Part shown: piece by piece, positions 13,729-24,600 of the stretch
Position numbering within the stretch: the first letter of the stretch is position 1
Layout of the letters: every line of letters starts with the position of its first letter
Assembly (NCBI RefSeq): GCF_001905795.1
Contig: NZ_LIXJ01000001.1
Coordinates: forward strand, 62,001-126,000
Length of the DNA: 64,000 bases
From: Streptomyces sp. CB01580
Lineage (GTDB): Bacteria > Actinomycetota > Actinomycetes > Streptomycetales > Streptomycetaceae
Direction of reading: 5' to 3'
Notes under the pieces: model-generated
The model's database searches: none
Seen by the model: the letters and a program-made list of their open reading frames with translations, nothing else
Told to the model about the DNA's origin: nothing
Translations under genes and position numbers: made by a program

Positions 13729-16700
13729 CGGGCCGCCTCCCGCTGGAAGTACGCGAGCGGATCATCTGGCCGGAAATAGGTAGTGATGGTATTTCCGTTC
13801 CTCATTCCTATTCTTCCCTGGGAATCCATTCGAATGATGACGCCATCACTTCTGACAGCTTCACGGGCGGCGGCAGGGCAGCTACCGGGACACATCAGCG
13901 CCTGCGCGTCCGCGACGTACCTTTCAAACCCATCATCCGTGTCATATTCCGGCATATCAGGCCTACGGGTGGGGTTTCCGGAATCATCGAGACCCAGGAC
14001 ATGCTTGTCGTACTTCTCGTCCGCAACACCAATCTTGAAGTCGCAGTTGCTGTTGTGAACGAGGACCGGAGTCTCGCCTGCCAGCACATAGTACGTGTGC
14101 AGGTCGTCCACGGTCAGGTTGTAGGTGCGCGCATGCTTCGCGAAGCTCCGGTTTGCTGTCACGATGACCGTGTGACCATCGTCCGACCGCAGGGTCATAC
14201 CCGGCTCAAGTCGCCCAGCCTCGATCCAATCGACCTCAGAAGGGGACCAGAACGGGTGCTCGTGGGTAGCAGTCAGCTTCTCGACACCGTCGCCTGTGGC
14301 GATGGAGAGCTCGTTGAACTGCTTGTCGTCATCCGTGACGATGAGCCGGGTTACTTTCCTTGCCCCGGTCTCACCGGTTTTCGGATCGGTGGCGAGAACC
14401 TCGTCGCCGAGTTCAATATCCTCGATTTTTTTGGTCGCCCCATCGGCCATTTCCACGTCGGTGCCGGCGAGGAAACATTTGCAACCAGATCCTGATTTCT
14501 TGAGCTTGGGCCGAGGTCCGATCGGCCCAACGAACCGCGGCCCGTCTCCGTACTGAACGGCGAACCCGTAAGCCTCATTTACCTGCTCACCAAAGCTCTG
14601 CACCGGGCCACATTCGACTCCCTTTTGCTCACACAGGAATTTCAGCACGACGACCTGCATCGTGCCATCCCATGGAATTTTGTTACAGCCTGCAGCCCCA
14701 ATTCGACAGGAGTCATTGAACTCGAAATTATGCGATGCGGGTTTGAAGATGCTCTTCGTCTGGGGGTTCTTGAGAAGCGCATCAACGGCTTTGACATAGT
14801 CGTTCGTGGTCGCTTTGACGTAACTCGTTCCCACGCGGTGACGCACCGGCTTCGTGGTGCCGGCCACGTATTTCCGTGCATTGTCCCGGTTCTCGGCGGG
14901 CTTGTTACTTCCACCTCCGCTGTCGACTCCATGGTTGTCGTGCATGCCCTCGGGGATCCACAGGCCCGAGGGATCGCTGGAGGTGACCGGGGTGTTCTTG
15001 GCGTAGGTGTAGCCATTCATCTGCTGCGGGTCGGTCATGTCGAAGACCGGGTCCACGGAGATGAAACGACCGAGGTTCGGGTCGTACTCGCGGGCGCCCA
15101 GATGGGTGAGGCCGGTGTCCTTCGTGTCGTCAGCGCCTCCGACGAACCCTCGGGTGTCCGGCCAGGCCGCCGGGTTCTGACCGCGTATCCCACCGAAGGG
15201 AAGCATGCGACGTTGCGTGAGCGCCAGGTCGGATGCATTTACGGCGAGTTCACCCGTGCCGTGGTGATCGGCGATGGTGAAGGAGAAGGTTCCGTCATCC
15301 GCGCGGACGGCCATCTGTCCGCCACCGAGGTCGAAGTAGCGGGTGGCCTTGGACTTCGTCGCCCCAGTGGGCAGCGTGACCTCGGTGTTGCCGAGATACA
15401 GCGTTGCCTCGGCTTCGGTGCGCTTGATGAGCCGGTTGCCTGCGGCGTCGTACAGGTAGGTGGTGGTCTTGCCGTCCTCGGTCACCGAGGCGAGGTGGCC
15501 TTCGGCATCCCAGGTCAGAGATTGGCCGGGGCGAGACGTGGTGTTGCCGCTCGGGTCGTATGCGTACGCGTCGGTCGTGGTACCTGCGGCAGTCGTTGTG
15601 GTGATGGATGTGAGGGAATGGGCAAGCGGCTTGCCCTGGCCGGGGTAGTTATAGGTCCGCTTGATGTCCTGGGCCGCGTCTCCCGAGGTGTCGTGCTGGA
15701 CTTCGGTGACGCGATTGCCCGACTTGTCGTAGGAGAAGCTCTGCCAGTACGGCGCGGGTCCGCCGATCTGGCTGGAGACGGGCTGCTCCGCACACGTGGT
15801 GGTGGGCTGGGTCCATGCCTCGGTGAGGCGGCCGAGGTAGTCGTTGATGAAGCACTGGTTGTCGGTGCCGCTGCGCGACACGTCGGTCATCGACCGGACA
15901 TACCCGGCTTCGTCGTACCTGTAGGTGACGTGGCGGTCGACTCCGGGCTGGTCCTGGCGGTCCACACGAGAAGTCGCCAGTCGCTGCGTACCCCACTCGT
16001 AGGTGTTGGTGACCTGCGTGATCTTGCCGCCGGTCGTCAGACCCATCGTGTACTGCAGGGGCTTACCTGTCAGGCTGTAGGCAGTGCTGGAAGTCATGCC
16101 CTCGCCGAAGACGCCGACGAGGCGAAGGGTTTCGTCCTCGTAGGTGTGGTTCGAAGAACCACCAGGCAACGATCCCGCTGCGGAGTAGCTGACAGTACTC
16201 GGCAGCCCGGACGGCAAATAGGCCGTACCCGACTGATAAGTGCCCTGTAGCTTCCCCTCGGCCGCCGGTATGACAACAGCGGTCTTGATGGCTCGGTAGA
16301 GCCGGTCGTAGGCCGTGACCTTGGTGGTGTACGCGTTCCCGTCGACATACCGCGTGGACTCGGCGAGCTGGCCCTTCGCACCGGTAATGGTGTCGTACAC
16401 CTGCTTGGTACGCAGCGCGCCCGTGGCCGATCCCTCGCGCACCTCGGTCGGTCGGCCGAGTCCGTCGTAGAGGTAGGCCAGGCCCGGGACATCGGTACGC
16501 GAACCCTTGCTGAAGATCAGCTGCCCGCGGTCGTCGTAGCTGTTGGACGTGGTGCCCTTGTCTGGATCGTTTCCCTTGATCTGACGCCCGAGTTGGTCGT
16601 ACTCGTAGCTCCAGCTCATGCCCGCGGGGCCGGTGACCTTTTCCAGTTCGTCGCGAGGTGTGTACGTGTAGCTGGTGGTGTCGAAGGGGGCATCGGCAGA

Positions 16701-19700
16701 GCGGCTGTGGTGCTGTCGCAGTTCGGTGATGTTCCCCCGGACATCCTTGATGGTCGTCGTCGCGGTCCCGCCCACCGGTGGAATGACGGTGGTGCGATCC
16801 GCGCCGTACATGGTCCTGGTGGTATTGAGAACCTGTCCGCCGTCGCCGTTGCCCGCGATCTGCCGGGTCTCGACGGCCCGGTTCAGACCGTCGAACGTGG
16901 TCCGGGTCTGGGTCTCCACGGACAGGGCATCAGCTGGCTTGAAGAGACCGCTGCTCGGCTTGCCCGTCGTGTAGTACGGCTCGAACGTCTTGGCGGGGAG
17001 GCCACGCTCGTCGTAGAAGACGTCCGTGATGATGCTGCCGCCGTCCGGCCCGGGGGACTGAGTCTGCCGCTCGCGCTGGAATCCGTCATGGAGCACGTAC
17101 GACGTGATCTGGCCGCCCTTGTTGTTCAGGGTCTTGGTCGCGACGGCGACCGTCGCATCGGTGACGGTGTAGGCGAACTCCTGATTGGGGACCTGGGTGT
17201 TACGGCGGTCCGGCAGCCAGACCTTCATGGAGCGCCCAAGTGCGTCGTAGGTCACTTCGCTCACATTGCCGTTGGTGTCCGTCTCCTTGGCAGCCGCACC
17301 GCGCAACGGGTCGACCGTGGTGACGGTGGTCTGGGCCGTGGTGGCATCCGTGGGGTCGGCGGGAGGCGTGGTCACCTTGATCTCGGTGACCAGTCCCGCG
17401 GCAGGGACATACGTCGTGGTCGTCGTACGTCCGTCTGCTCGAACAGTACGGACAGGGGAACCGGTCCCCGTGACCACGACATCGGCGACCAGGTCCGTCG
17501 TCTTCACCTGGCGTCCGTAGCCGTCGTAGGTGATCCCTGATTCGACGTACGTCGCCTTGTTGCCGTCGTGGCTCTTGAGCTTGGCCATCGCGGTGGGATC
17601 ACCCTTGACCGGAGCCGCACCGTCCGCGCCGCCGTCGTAGGCGGTGCGGACGTCGGAGAGAACGTCCTTGGAACGGTCGGTCTGGGCGGCGCACGACTTG
17701 GTGACCGTCTCCTTGCGGGAGAAGAGCTCCACCAGGTTGGCGTCCGTCAACTCCGGGTACGTGGTGCGGGTGCACCGGTCGTCCGCCGACGTGGCGTCGT
17801 CCCCGAAGTCGTCGACCTGGGTGACCCGTCCAGCGACGGTGTCGTGTGTGAAGGCCGACGACGTGGTGCGCCACTTGGTGCCCGCGCCGTTGTCGAGCGA
17901 GTCCCATCCCTTGGTACTCGAGGTACCGGTGAGGTTGGCCGTCACCGTGCCCCAGTCGCGGACCTTCTTCGCCGTTTCATGGTGCCAGGGCCTGCTGACG
18001 GACTTGTTCAGTACCTTCCCACCCGGCTGGTCGAACTGAACAGACTTGTAGACGAATCCCGCTGCGGATTCATGGTCGGGAATGGGCTCGCCCTCACCCT
18101 CGGCGAGCGAAACGGAAACCGCCTTCGTGCCGCCGGTTGCGTTCTTCCGGTCGCCGTCCATGCCACGGAGGAAGTAGGAGTCCTGCTGTGTCTTCATGGC
18201 GGCGTCGCCGCCCTGGCCGCCGGTCCGGACCCGGACCTGGCCGTAGCCGCGCCACTGGGACCAGGTCTTCTCCTTCTCCTTGGTCAGGCCGTCGTCGTCG
18301 TCGAAATGCCAAGCGGCCCCTCCCAGGTAGTCGTAGCGCGTGACCTGGTCGGGTGAGCCGCCGATGCGGTCGGTCGCCGTGACGGAGGTGGTCACGTATT
18401 TGTTGAACCAATGGCGTTCGGCAGGGTCGGAGTCACTGCCGCCGATGTACTGGGGAAAGCACCGCGTGGTGTTCGTCTCGGGCGTCGGAAGAGAACTCCA
18501 GTCGCATTCCGCGGCCGAGTAGTTGGCGCTGAGCGCGCCCCCGTACTCGTCCGCCACCGAGAAGAGCCGCGACTTGATGAAGGGCGCGAATCCGTCGCCG
18601 GTCTTGTCGAGTCGATTCGCCAACTGCTCGTAGGCGAACGTGTTCTTGGGCAACGTAATGGCGGGTGTCGCGGACTCGCCCGTGTGCTGAATGCTGTCCA
18701 GCAGGAGTTGGTAGTCCGTGTCGGCCATGCCCCAACGGTGGCCGAGTGCCCAGGAGTCGACCTTGCCGTACGTGCCATCGGACTTGAGGACCTGGGTCGT
18801 GATTCCGGTCAGGCGCTTACGGGTCCAGAAGGAGGGGGACAACTTGTTGTTGTCACAGCTGCTGCCGGCCTTGCAGTTCAGGTCCCACGGGGTGTCGTAC
18901 CAGTAGAAGGCCTTGGCATCGATGGTGTCGGACGCGCAGGTCACATCAGCGGTCGGCAGGCAGCGTTCCGCGTTGCTGAAGACCACCTGGGCAAGGGGCT
19001 TGGTGGCATACAGGTCGGTCGACTTCTGCCCGTAGTCGATCCGATCCAGGTAGCCACCACGCGTGTACGGGGTGTCGTCCTCCGGTTTGAGGTTGCGCCC
19101 GTAGGAGTTGGTCTCCTTTTTGTAGTGGTAGCTGATCGTGTTCCCGTGGGCATCGACGGCATAGTCCAGGTTCCATCGCCATGCCTGTTGGCACCAGGAG
19201 TCCGCGATCGTCGCCGCGTGGCACTTCTCACCAGCGTTGTTGCCGTAGACCGGCACGGTCCAGGTGGAGTCCGTGGTGTCCTTGCCCGCAGTCCAACCAG
19301 GCAGCCGGTTGTACCCGAAGTAGTACGTGATCCCGTCCGGTGCGGTCAGCTTCCAGTACTCACCGTCGTTGTCCCCGTTGCCCCGGTCGGTCGACTCCAG
19401 GCGCTTGATCCGCGTGCCGTCGTCGTTCTTCAGCCTGAATTCGTCCTTGCCGGCGGGAACGAGTTCACCGCTGGCGCCGTTGAAGGAGATGAGAGCGTTG
19501 TCGTAGGCCCAGCACAGGTCCCCGGGCTTGCTGCCGTCGGCGTTCTTCACACCGTCTTCCGCGCACGGCTTGTAGCGGCGCTCGATGTAACCGGGCCAGA
19601 GGTCGAAACCATCGCCCACCCAGGAGCCCTGATTGTTCGTCCCACCGGTCCGTCCGTCGATGGCTCCGGAGGTGTACGACAGGCCGACGGTCGGCTTCAG

Positions 19701-20573
19701 GCCTCCCGGGACATCAGGTGTCGGGATCCCGTATGACCAGATGAAGTCTCCGGTGTTGAGGTTGGTCTTCCAGGTGGACGAAGGCGCCAGCGGCGTTGCC
19801 TTGTAGTCCCCCTTGTCGCCGGCGGCCGAAGCCGTCGCGGCCAACACGGTCGGCCCCGAGGTCCGGAGGCTCACCGACTTCGCTGTCAGTGTGTGCTCTG
19901 CTGTGTTGTTGATGGCGGCAACGGGCCGAGCCTCGCGGCAGCTCGCCTTGCCGGGGTTGGTGAGTGCACAGGCGGGTAGTTCGACCAGCCGCATGCGCGA
20001 CGCGAAGGAGCCGCCGAACAGTTCCGCGTAGGGTGCGTAGTCGACGGTCAGCGCGATTGATTCATGCGCCCCTCCGAGAGCGGACGACGTGGAATCGAGA
20101 GTGAACAAGGAGCCCTTCACCCCGACACGCTCGGCCTGCTCTTTGCTCAAGACGCGCGAGGTCACGCTGTTCGGCGTACGGGCGTTCTTGACATCGCGGG
20201 CATCGCTCGTCTCACTGTCCTGAACCGAGCCGATCCCGATCGATTGTCCTTGGGGGACTGCGTAGCGCTTCGTGCCTCTCGTACCGGCATCCGGCACCGT
20301 GATCGTGACCGCACCGGCGGAGGGCAGATCCGCCTTGGGGGCTCGTTGCGGAGTCCTGGGCCCCGAATCCCGCTTACGCGGTTTGACCTTGGCCGCCTTG
20401 CTCCCTTCGACGGGCTTTTCCGCCTTCGGAAGTCCGGGCAGATTCGAGACCGCAGCCGTGGACGCCGGAACTCCCGCAGCCTGGAGCAGCGTGGCCACCA
20501 ACACCGCGGAGACGGCCAGCGGAAGTCGGCGGCGCACTCTGCCTCGCAAGAGGCCCCCTGCAGTACGTCTCAT
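13725..20573 (-). CDS. Secreted RHS/YD-repeat polymorphic toxin with PT-HINT domain
   Basis: 2282 residues. Start ATG 20573 was chosen because it has GGAGAT upstream and opens a signal peptide (RRRLPLAVSAVLVATLLQAA). Most of the protein is YD/RHS repeats that form a shell-like cage. The RHS core ends with LGAREYDPNLGRFISVDPVF and SSDPSGLW. A PT-HINT domain follows (about 2033-2174) with CFLAGT, THEHPFW and the final VLVHN, and is expected to release the tip. The last 108 residues are the toxin, with DKHVLG, RSDGVIIRMD and TITTYFRPD; this might be a BECR-type RNase, but that is a guess. Immunity overlaps at 13728. The HINT end carries the 48-bp core at the AICE junction, so the present tip came with the element. 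Confidence 0.9.
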   Translation of the reverse strand: MRRTAGGLLRGRVRRRLPLAVSAVLVATLLQAAGVPASTAAVSNLPGLPKAEKPVEGSKAAKVKPRKRDSGPRTPQRAPKADLPSAGAVTITVPDAGTRGTKRYAVPQGQSIGIGSVQDSETSDARDVKNARTPNSVTSRVLSKEQAERVGVKGSLFTLDSTSSALGGAHESIALTVDYAPYAELFGGSFASRMRLVELPACALTNPGKASCREARPVAAINNTAEHTLTAKSVSLRTSGPTVLAATASAAGDKGDYKATPLAPSSTWKTNLNTGDFIWSYGIPTPDVPGGLKPTVGLSYTSGAIDGRTGGTNNQGSWVGDGFDLWPGYIERRYKPCAEDGVKNADGSKPGDLCWAYDNALISFNGASGELVPAGKDEFRLKNDDGTRIKRLESTDRGNGDNDGEYWKLTAPDGITYYFGYNRLPGWTAGKDTTDSTWTVPVYGNNAGEKCHAATIADSWCQQAWRWNLDYAVDAHGNTISYHYKKETNSYGRNLKPEDDTPYTRGGYLDRIDYGQKSTDLYATKPLAQVVFSNAERCLPTADVTCASDTIDAKAFYWYDTPWDLNCKAGSSCDNNKLSPSFWTRKRLTGITTQVLKSDGTYGKVDSWALGHRWGMADTDYQLLLDSIQHTGESATPAITLPKNTFAYEQLANRLDKTGDGFAPFIKSRLFSVADEYGGALSANYSAAECDWSSLPTPETNTTRCFPQYIGGSDSDPAERHWFNKYVTTSVTATDRIGGSPDQVTRYDYLGGAAWHFDDDDGLTKEKEKTWSQWRGYGQVRVRTGGQGGDAAMKTQQDSYFLRGMDGDRKNATGGTKAVSVSLAEGEGEPIPDHESAAGFVYKSVQFDQPGGKVLNKSVSRPWHHETAKKVRDWGTVTANLTGTSSTKGWDSLDNGAGTKWRTTSSAFTHDTVAGRVTQVDDFGDDATSADDRCTRTTYPELTDANLVELFSRKETVTKSCAAQTDRSKDVLSDVRTAYDGGADGAAPVKGDPTAMAKLKSHDGNKATYVESGITYDGYGRQVKTTDLVADVVVTGTGSPVRTVRADGRTTTTTYVPAAGLVTEIKVTTPPADPTDATTAQTTVTTVDPLRGAAAKETDTNGNVSEVTYDALGRSMKVWLPDRRNTQVPNQEFAYTVTDATVAVATKTLNNKGGQITSYVLHDGFQRERQTQSPGPDGGSIITDVFYDERGLPAKTFEPYYTTGKPSSGLFKPADALSVETQTRTTFDGLNRAVETRQIAGNGDGGQVLNTTRTMYGADRTTVIPPVGGTATTTIKDVRGNITELRQHHSRSADAPFDTTSYTYTPRDELEKVTGPAGMSWSYEYDQLGRQIKGNDPDKGTTSNSYDDRGQLIFSKGSRTDVPGLAYLYDGLGRPTEVREGSATGALRTKQVYDTITGAKGQLAESTRYVDGNAYTTKVTAYDRLYRAIKTAVVIPAAEGKLQGTYQSGTAYLPSGLPSTVSYSAAGSLPGGSSNHTYEDETLRLVGVFGEGMTSSTAYSLTGKPLQYTMGLTTGGKITQVTNTYEWGTQRLATSRVDRQDQPGVDRHVTYRYDEAGYVRSMTDVSRSGTDNQCFINDYLGRLTEAWTQPTTTCAEQPVSSQIGGPAPYWQSFSYDKSGNRVTEVQHDTSGDAAQDIKRTYNYPGQGKPLAHSLTSITTTTAAGTTTDAYAYDPSGNTTSRPGQSLTWDAEGHLASVTEDGKTTTYLYDAAGNRLIKRTEAEATLYLGNTEVTLPTGATKSKATRYFDLGGGQMAVRADDGTFSFTIADHHGTGELAVNASDLALTQRRMLPFGGIRGQNPAAWPDTRGFVGGADDTKDTGLTHLGAREYDPNLGRFISVDPVFDMTDPQQMNGYTYAKNTPVTSSDPSGLWIPEGMHDNHGVDSGGGSNKPAENRDNARKYVAGTTKPVRHRVGTSYVKATTNDYVKAVDALLKNPQTKSIFKPASHNFEFNDSCRIGAAGCNKIPWDGTMQVVVLKFLCEQKGVECGPVQSFGEQVNEAYGFAVQYGDGPRFVGPIGPRPKLKKSGSGCKCFLAGTDVEMADGATKKIEDIELGDEVLATDPKTGETGARKVTRLIVTDDDKQFNELSIATGDGVEKLTATHEHPFWSPSEVDWIEAGRLEPGMTLRSDDGHTVIVTANRSFAKHARTYNLTVDDLHTYYVLAGETPVLVHNSNCDFKIGVADEKYDKHVLGLDDSGNPTRRPDMPEYDTDDGFERYVADAQALMCPGSCPAAAREAVRSDGVIIRMDSQGRIGMRNGNTITTYFRPDDPLAYFQREAAR
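14053..14100. other. 48-bp element core, copy 3, inside the RHS gene (candidate att site)
   Basis: Encodes RHS residues about 2159-2174, HTYYVLAGETPVLVHN, the last residues of the PT-HINT domain. It is the right boundary of the complete AICE. The reading frame passes through it unbroken from RHS body to toxin. Confidence 0.75.
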
Positions 20574-21656
20574 ACGTGATCTCCATCGATGCAGGACGCC
20601 ACGGGCCCTCCACGGGGCTCGCGGCGCCGAATGAAAAGGGACGGCGCTCCCCGGCCCTGGTGGCCGCAGGACATCGTCCGACCAACGAGTTGGTCGGACA
20701 CCAACCACGCCGTCAGGAAGTCGAGCTCAGCAGGCGTGGCTTCGCACGAACCGAATGCCGTGCAGCGGTCGCCGGTGGTGACTTCGCCCATGAACCCGTG
20801 AAGTCCCGAAACGAGTTGTCCGAGACGGTGACAAGCCCAGCTCGTGCGATGTCTTCCAACACGGCTGCCAAGCCCACCGATACGACAGATCCCCGGCATG
20901 CACTCATCCAGCGAAACACGTGTCGACTGAGGGCCGAACGGTGACACGGGGAGGAATGGCTGAACCCAACGCCGGAGACGGCGTCGACCGGAAGCGCGCT
21001 GTTGCCGGCCACCGATCTGCGGATGCCGAACTGCTGCACGCCCGCGGGCCAGGTGGGTTCGCCCCGCACAGATGACGGACATGTTCGCCGCCGTTGGACC
21101 GGCAACGCCATCAGCCGACACCACCGTCCGATGACCAACCCCACTCCGCCTCCAAGAAGATGAAGATCCGCTGAGAAGTGGGATCTTGAAGGACTCTATG
21201 TAGAGACCACGTGAATATCCAGAGGGATCTATCGCACTATCTAGACGAAACGGAACAAGCGCGACCCACCTCAGGGCGCTTAACCGCACACGGACCGTGT
21301 GGCTGATATCGAAACCCCCAAGTCCGAAGCGCTCCCAGAAGCAACGTGCCGCACACGCCGCTCACGCGAGCAGCGGCACTTCCACGACACCCACGGCCGA
21401 CACATCGCCATGACGAGACGTCATGTCTTACTTTTCGGCAGATTGACCCACTATTGGCAGAGCGACTCAGCAACCTCACGCGCAGGCGTCGAGCTGGAGT
21501 CGATACCGGAAACGCGGGTGACGCGTCATCAGCCCATCTGTTCAACCTCGACCGAGCGTGCCTGGTGACGGCACGTTTCGGACCACATGCCGACCTTGAC
21601 CCACACCCCAACAGCGGGTTGACTCTTCGCGTTTATGTGCTTCCTGTGAGGTTGGG
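20574..21656. promoter_or_regulatory. Long divergent intergenic region between RHS and LamG genes
   Basis: 1083 bp without a convincing gene; open frames here are short on family features. It is more AT-rich near 21190-21240 and 21420-21490. It contains the 10-bp inverted repeat at 20676-20699. It probably carries promoters for both large secreted proteins. Confidence 0.45.
20676..20699. repeat. Inverted repeat upstream of the RHS gene
   Basis: GTCCGACCAA - CGAG - TTGGTCGGAC, a perfect 10-bp stem 103 bp upstream of the RHS start. It is a candidate operator or leader hairpin. Confidence 0.5.
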
Positions 21657-24600
21657 GTGGGATTGGTGAACAAGGTGCGAGTGCACCGTGGTACTCATGC
21701 GTGGAGATGGGCGGTGGGACGGCGCTGGGTCGAGCCGATGGTCCTCGCCTCCGCGCTGGCGGTCGCGCTGACGGTCAGTCTTGTGCCGATGGCGCTGCCC
21801 GCGTCGGCACAGCAGGTACCCGCTGTGCAGAGTAGTGACAACAGCCCTCCCGCAGCAGTGACGACTGACGAGGCCCTTTCCGAGGCGAGACGTTCCGGCA
21901 AGAGTGTCGAGATCACGTCGATGCGCGGGGAAAGCAGCGACGTGTACGCCACGCCCGATGGGAATCTGGAGGCACGGGAATACCTCCGGCCGGTCCGGGC
22001 TCGGGTGGGCGAGCAGTGGAAGCCGGTGGACACACAACTGGCGAAGGCATCGGACGGTTCAGTCGCTCCGCAGGTGACCACTGTCGGTCTGAAGTTCTCC
22101 GGAGGCGGCGACGCGCCGCTCGTTCAAATGACCAAGGCCGGTCGCGAGTTGGCGCTTTCGTGGCCCGATCCGCTCCCCGTCCCGCAGTTGGACGGCGCAA
22201 CGGCAACCTACCGGAACGTACTGCCGGATGTGGATCTGCGCATGGGAGCACAGGAGGACGGCTTCACCCAGCTGCTGGTGGTCAAGTCGGCCGAGGCGGC
22301 AGCCAGCGAGGAACTGGCAGAAGTGCGGATGCAACTTGCCGCGGATGGCATGGATGTCCAGGCCACCACGCAGGGCGGGCTCCAGGCCATCGACCACGGA
22401 GCCAGGAGTGCCGTGTTCGAAGCCCCTCAGCCTGTGATGTGGGACTCCAGTCTCAGCGAGAACGGGGCGGCGTCCGCTGGCCAACCGCATTCGGCCCCTG
22501 CGGGAGCCGTGGCCGACGATGAACCCGCACCCGGTGACTCGGCCAAGCTCGCTCCGGTGGGCGTCGCCATTCCGGAGGGCGGCAAGGAGTTGGTTCTCAC
22601 CCCGGACGCCGATGTTCTGAGGGGCAAGGACACCACGTATCCGGTGTTCATCGATCCGCAGTGGTACTCGCCCAGGGCATCGGCGTGGACGATGGCATCG
22701 AAGTACTGGGCGTCCTCGCCGCAATGGAAGTTCAATGGCAAGCCGGATGCCGGCATGGGGTACTGCAACTGGGCCTACTGTCAGCCGAACGATACCAAGC
22801 GGCTCTTCTACCGCATCCCCACCTCGAAGTTCGCCGGCAAGTCGATCCTGTCGGCAGAGTTCGTGGTCCGCAATGTGTGGTCGGCGTCCTGCAGCGCGCG
22901 CGAGGTGCAACTGTGGCGCACCAAGGACATCTCCTCGTCCACCACCTGGAACTCCCAGAATGCCAGCGGTTTCTGGATCGAGCAGCTCAAGAAGGCATCG
23001 TTCGCACACGGCTATGACGGCTGCGCCGCCAAGGACGCGGAGTTCGATGTGAAGTCCGCGGTCCAACAGGCCGCGAACGGCAAGTGGGCGAACATGACAT
23101 TCGGGCTCCGGGCCTCCAGCGAAAGCGACGGCTACGCCTGGAAGCGCTTCTCGGACAAGGCGTTTCTTCGGGTGAAGTACAACCGCCCGCCCTCACAGAT
23201 CAAGATGTCACAGCTGACCATGCAGTACGGCGGTACGTGCAAGAAGCCCGCCGGCGCACCGCGCGTACGCACTCTGGGGCAGATCCATGCGAACAGTGTG
23301 ACCGACCCCGACGGTGACAACATCGCGGTGCAGTTCCAGGCCGACTGGGACTCGGGCGACGGAAAGGGCATGATCACCCGGTGGAAGCCGGCGCTGACGA
23401 CGTACATGCCGTCGGGGTCGAACTTCTCGATCTCCCTCCCGTCCTCGGTACCGACAGGCAAGACCGTGCACTGGTATGCACGGTCGTACGACGGGGCGCA
23501 GTACTCGCCCTGGTCCTACGCCGGTGACGACCCCACCTCGTGCTACTTCGTCTACGACACCACGGTGCCGGCAGCCCCGGCGGTCTCATCCGGCGAGTAT
23601 CCGGAGTCGGACCCGAGCGATCCGGAGGCTCCATGGTTCGACGGTGTGGGCAAATACGGCTCCTTCGAGTTGAAGGCTGCCGACAGCGATGTGACGAAGT
23701 ACTGGTTCGGCGTCAACGGCGACCCCACGTCGAAGAACACCCTGACGACCTCTTCGGGTGCTGCGAGAATCACAAAGATCCTGCCGGCGAAACCCGGGCT
23801 GAATTTCGTCACCGCCCAGGCATTCGACCAGTCGGGCAATGGCTCGGAAGTTCGGACCTATTGGTTCCGGGTCAAGGCCGGGCAGCCCGAACGGGCCATG
23901 TGGCAGCTGGACGAGGAAGCCGGGGTGCCCGAGGCCCGGGGCAGCGCCGGTGCACGCGTCGCCACTCTGCACGGCGGAGCCGCCACGGGTGCGGCGGGCA
24001 AGAAGGGCACGGCCCTGCACCTCGACGGCACGAGCGGCTACGCGGCGACCGACATCCCGACGGTCAACACCTCCATCGGCTTCAGCGTGTCAGCCTGGGT
24101 GAAACTCGACAAGATGCCCACCAAGGCCGCCGTCATCGCAGCCCAGCCGGGCAACTACTCTCCTGGCTTCGAGTTGTACTACTCCCTGGCCTATGACCGG
24201 TGGGTATTCAACCAGTACACCTCCGACAGTCCGGGAGCCTCCATCGCCCGCGCCATGGCGCCGCAGGCCGGCGGCGTGACCGCGAACGAGTGGACCCATC
24301 TGGTGGGCGTCTACAGCGGAGGCGCGAAGGAGCTCCAGCTCTATGTCAACGGGGCCCTGGTCGGCTCCACGCCGTACACCACCGCGTGGGAAGCCCGCCG
24401 CGGTCTGCAGATCGGAGCCGGCAACCTCAACGGCACGGTCACGAGCTACTTCCCGGGCGCCATCGATGAGCTGCGCCTGTTCGACAAGCCCGTGAGCGCG
24501 ACAGAGGTCGGTCATCTCTACCACGAGGAACCGATCGGCAACGGACGTACGGCCCGCGCCGTGTTCCCGATGGACGAGCCGGAGGCCGCCACCGAGGTCG

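Noticed and set aside
14625..20634. Several long plus-strand frames opposite the RHS gene
   Set aside because: They are Val/Gly/Arg-rich antisense shadows of YD repeats, whose coding strand is clear.
20713..21144. Possible small minus-strand gene upstream of the RHS gene
   Set aside because: No domain, no good start and poor coding character; treated as a control region.
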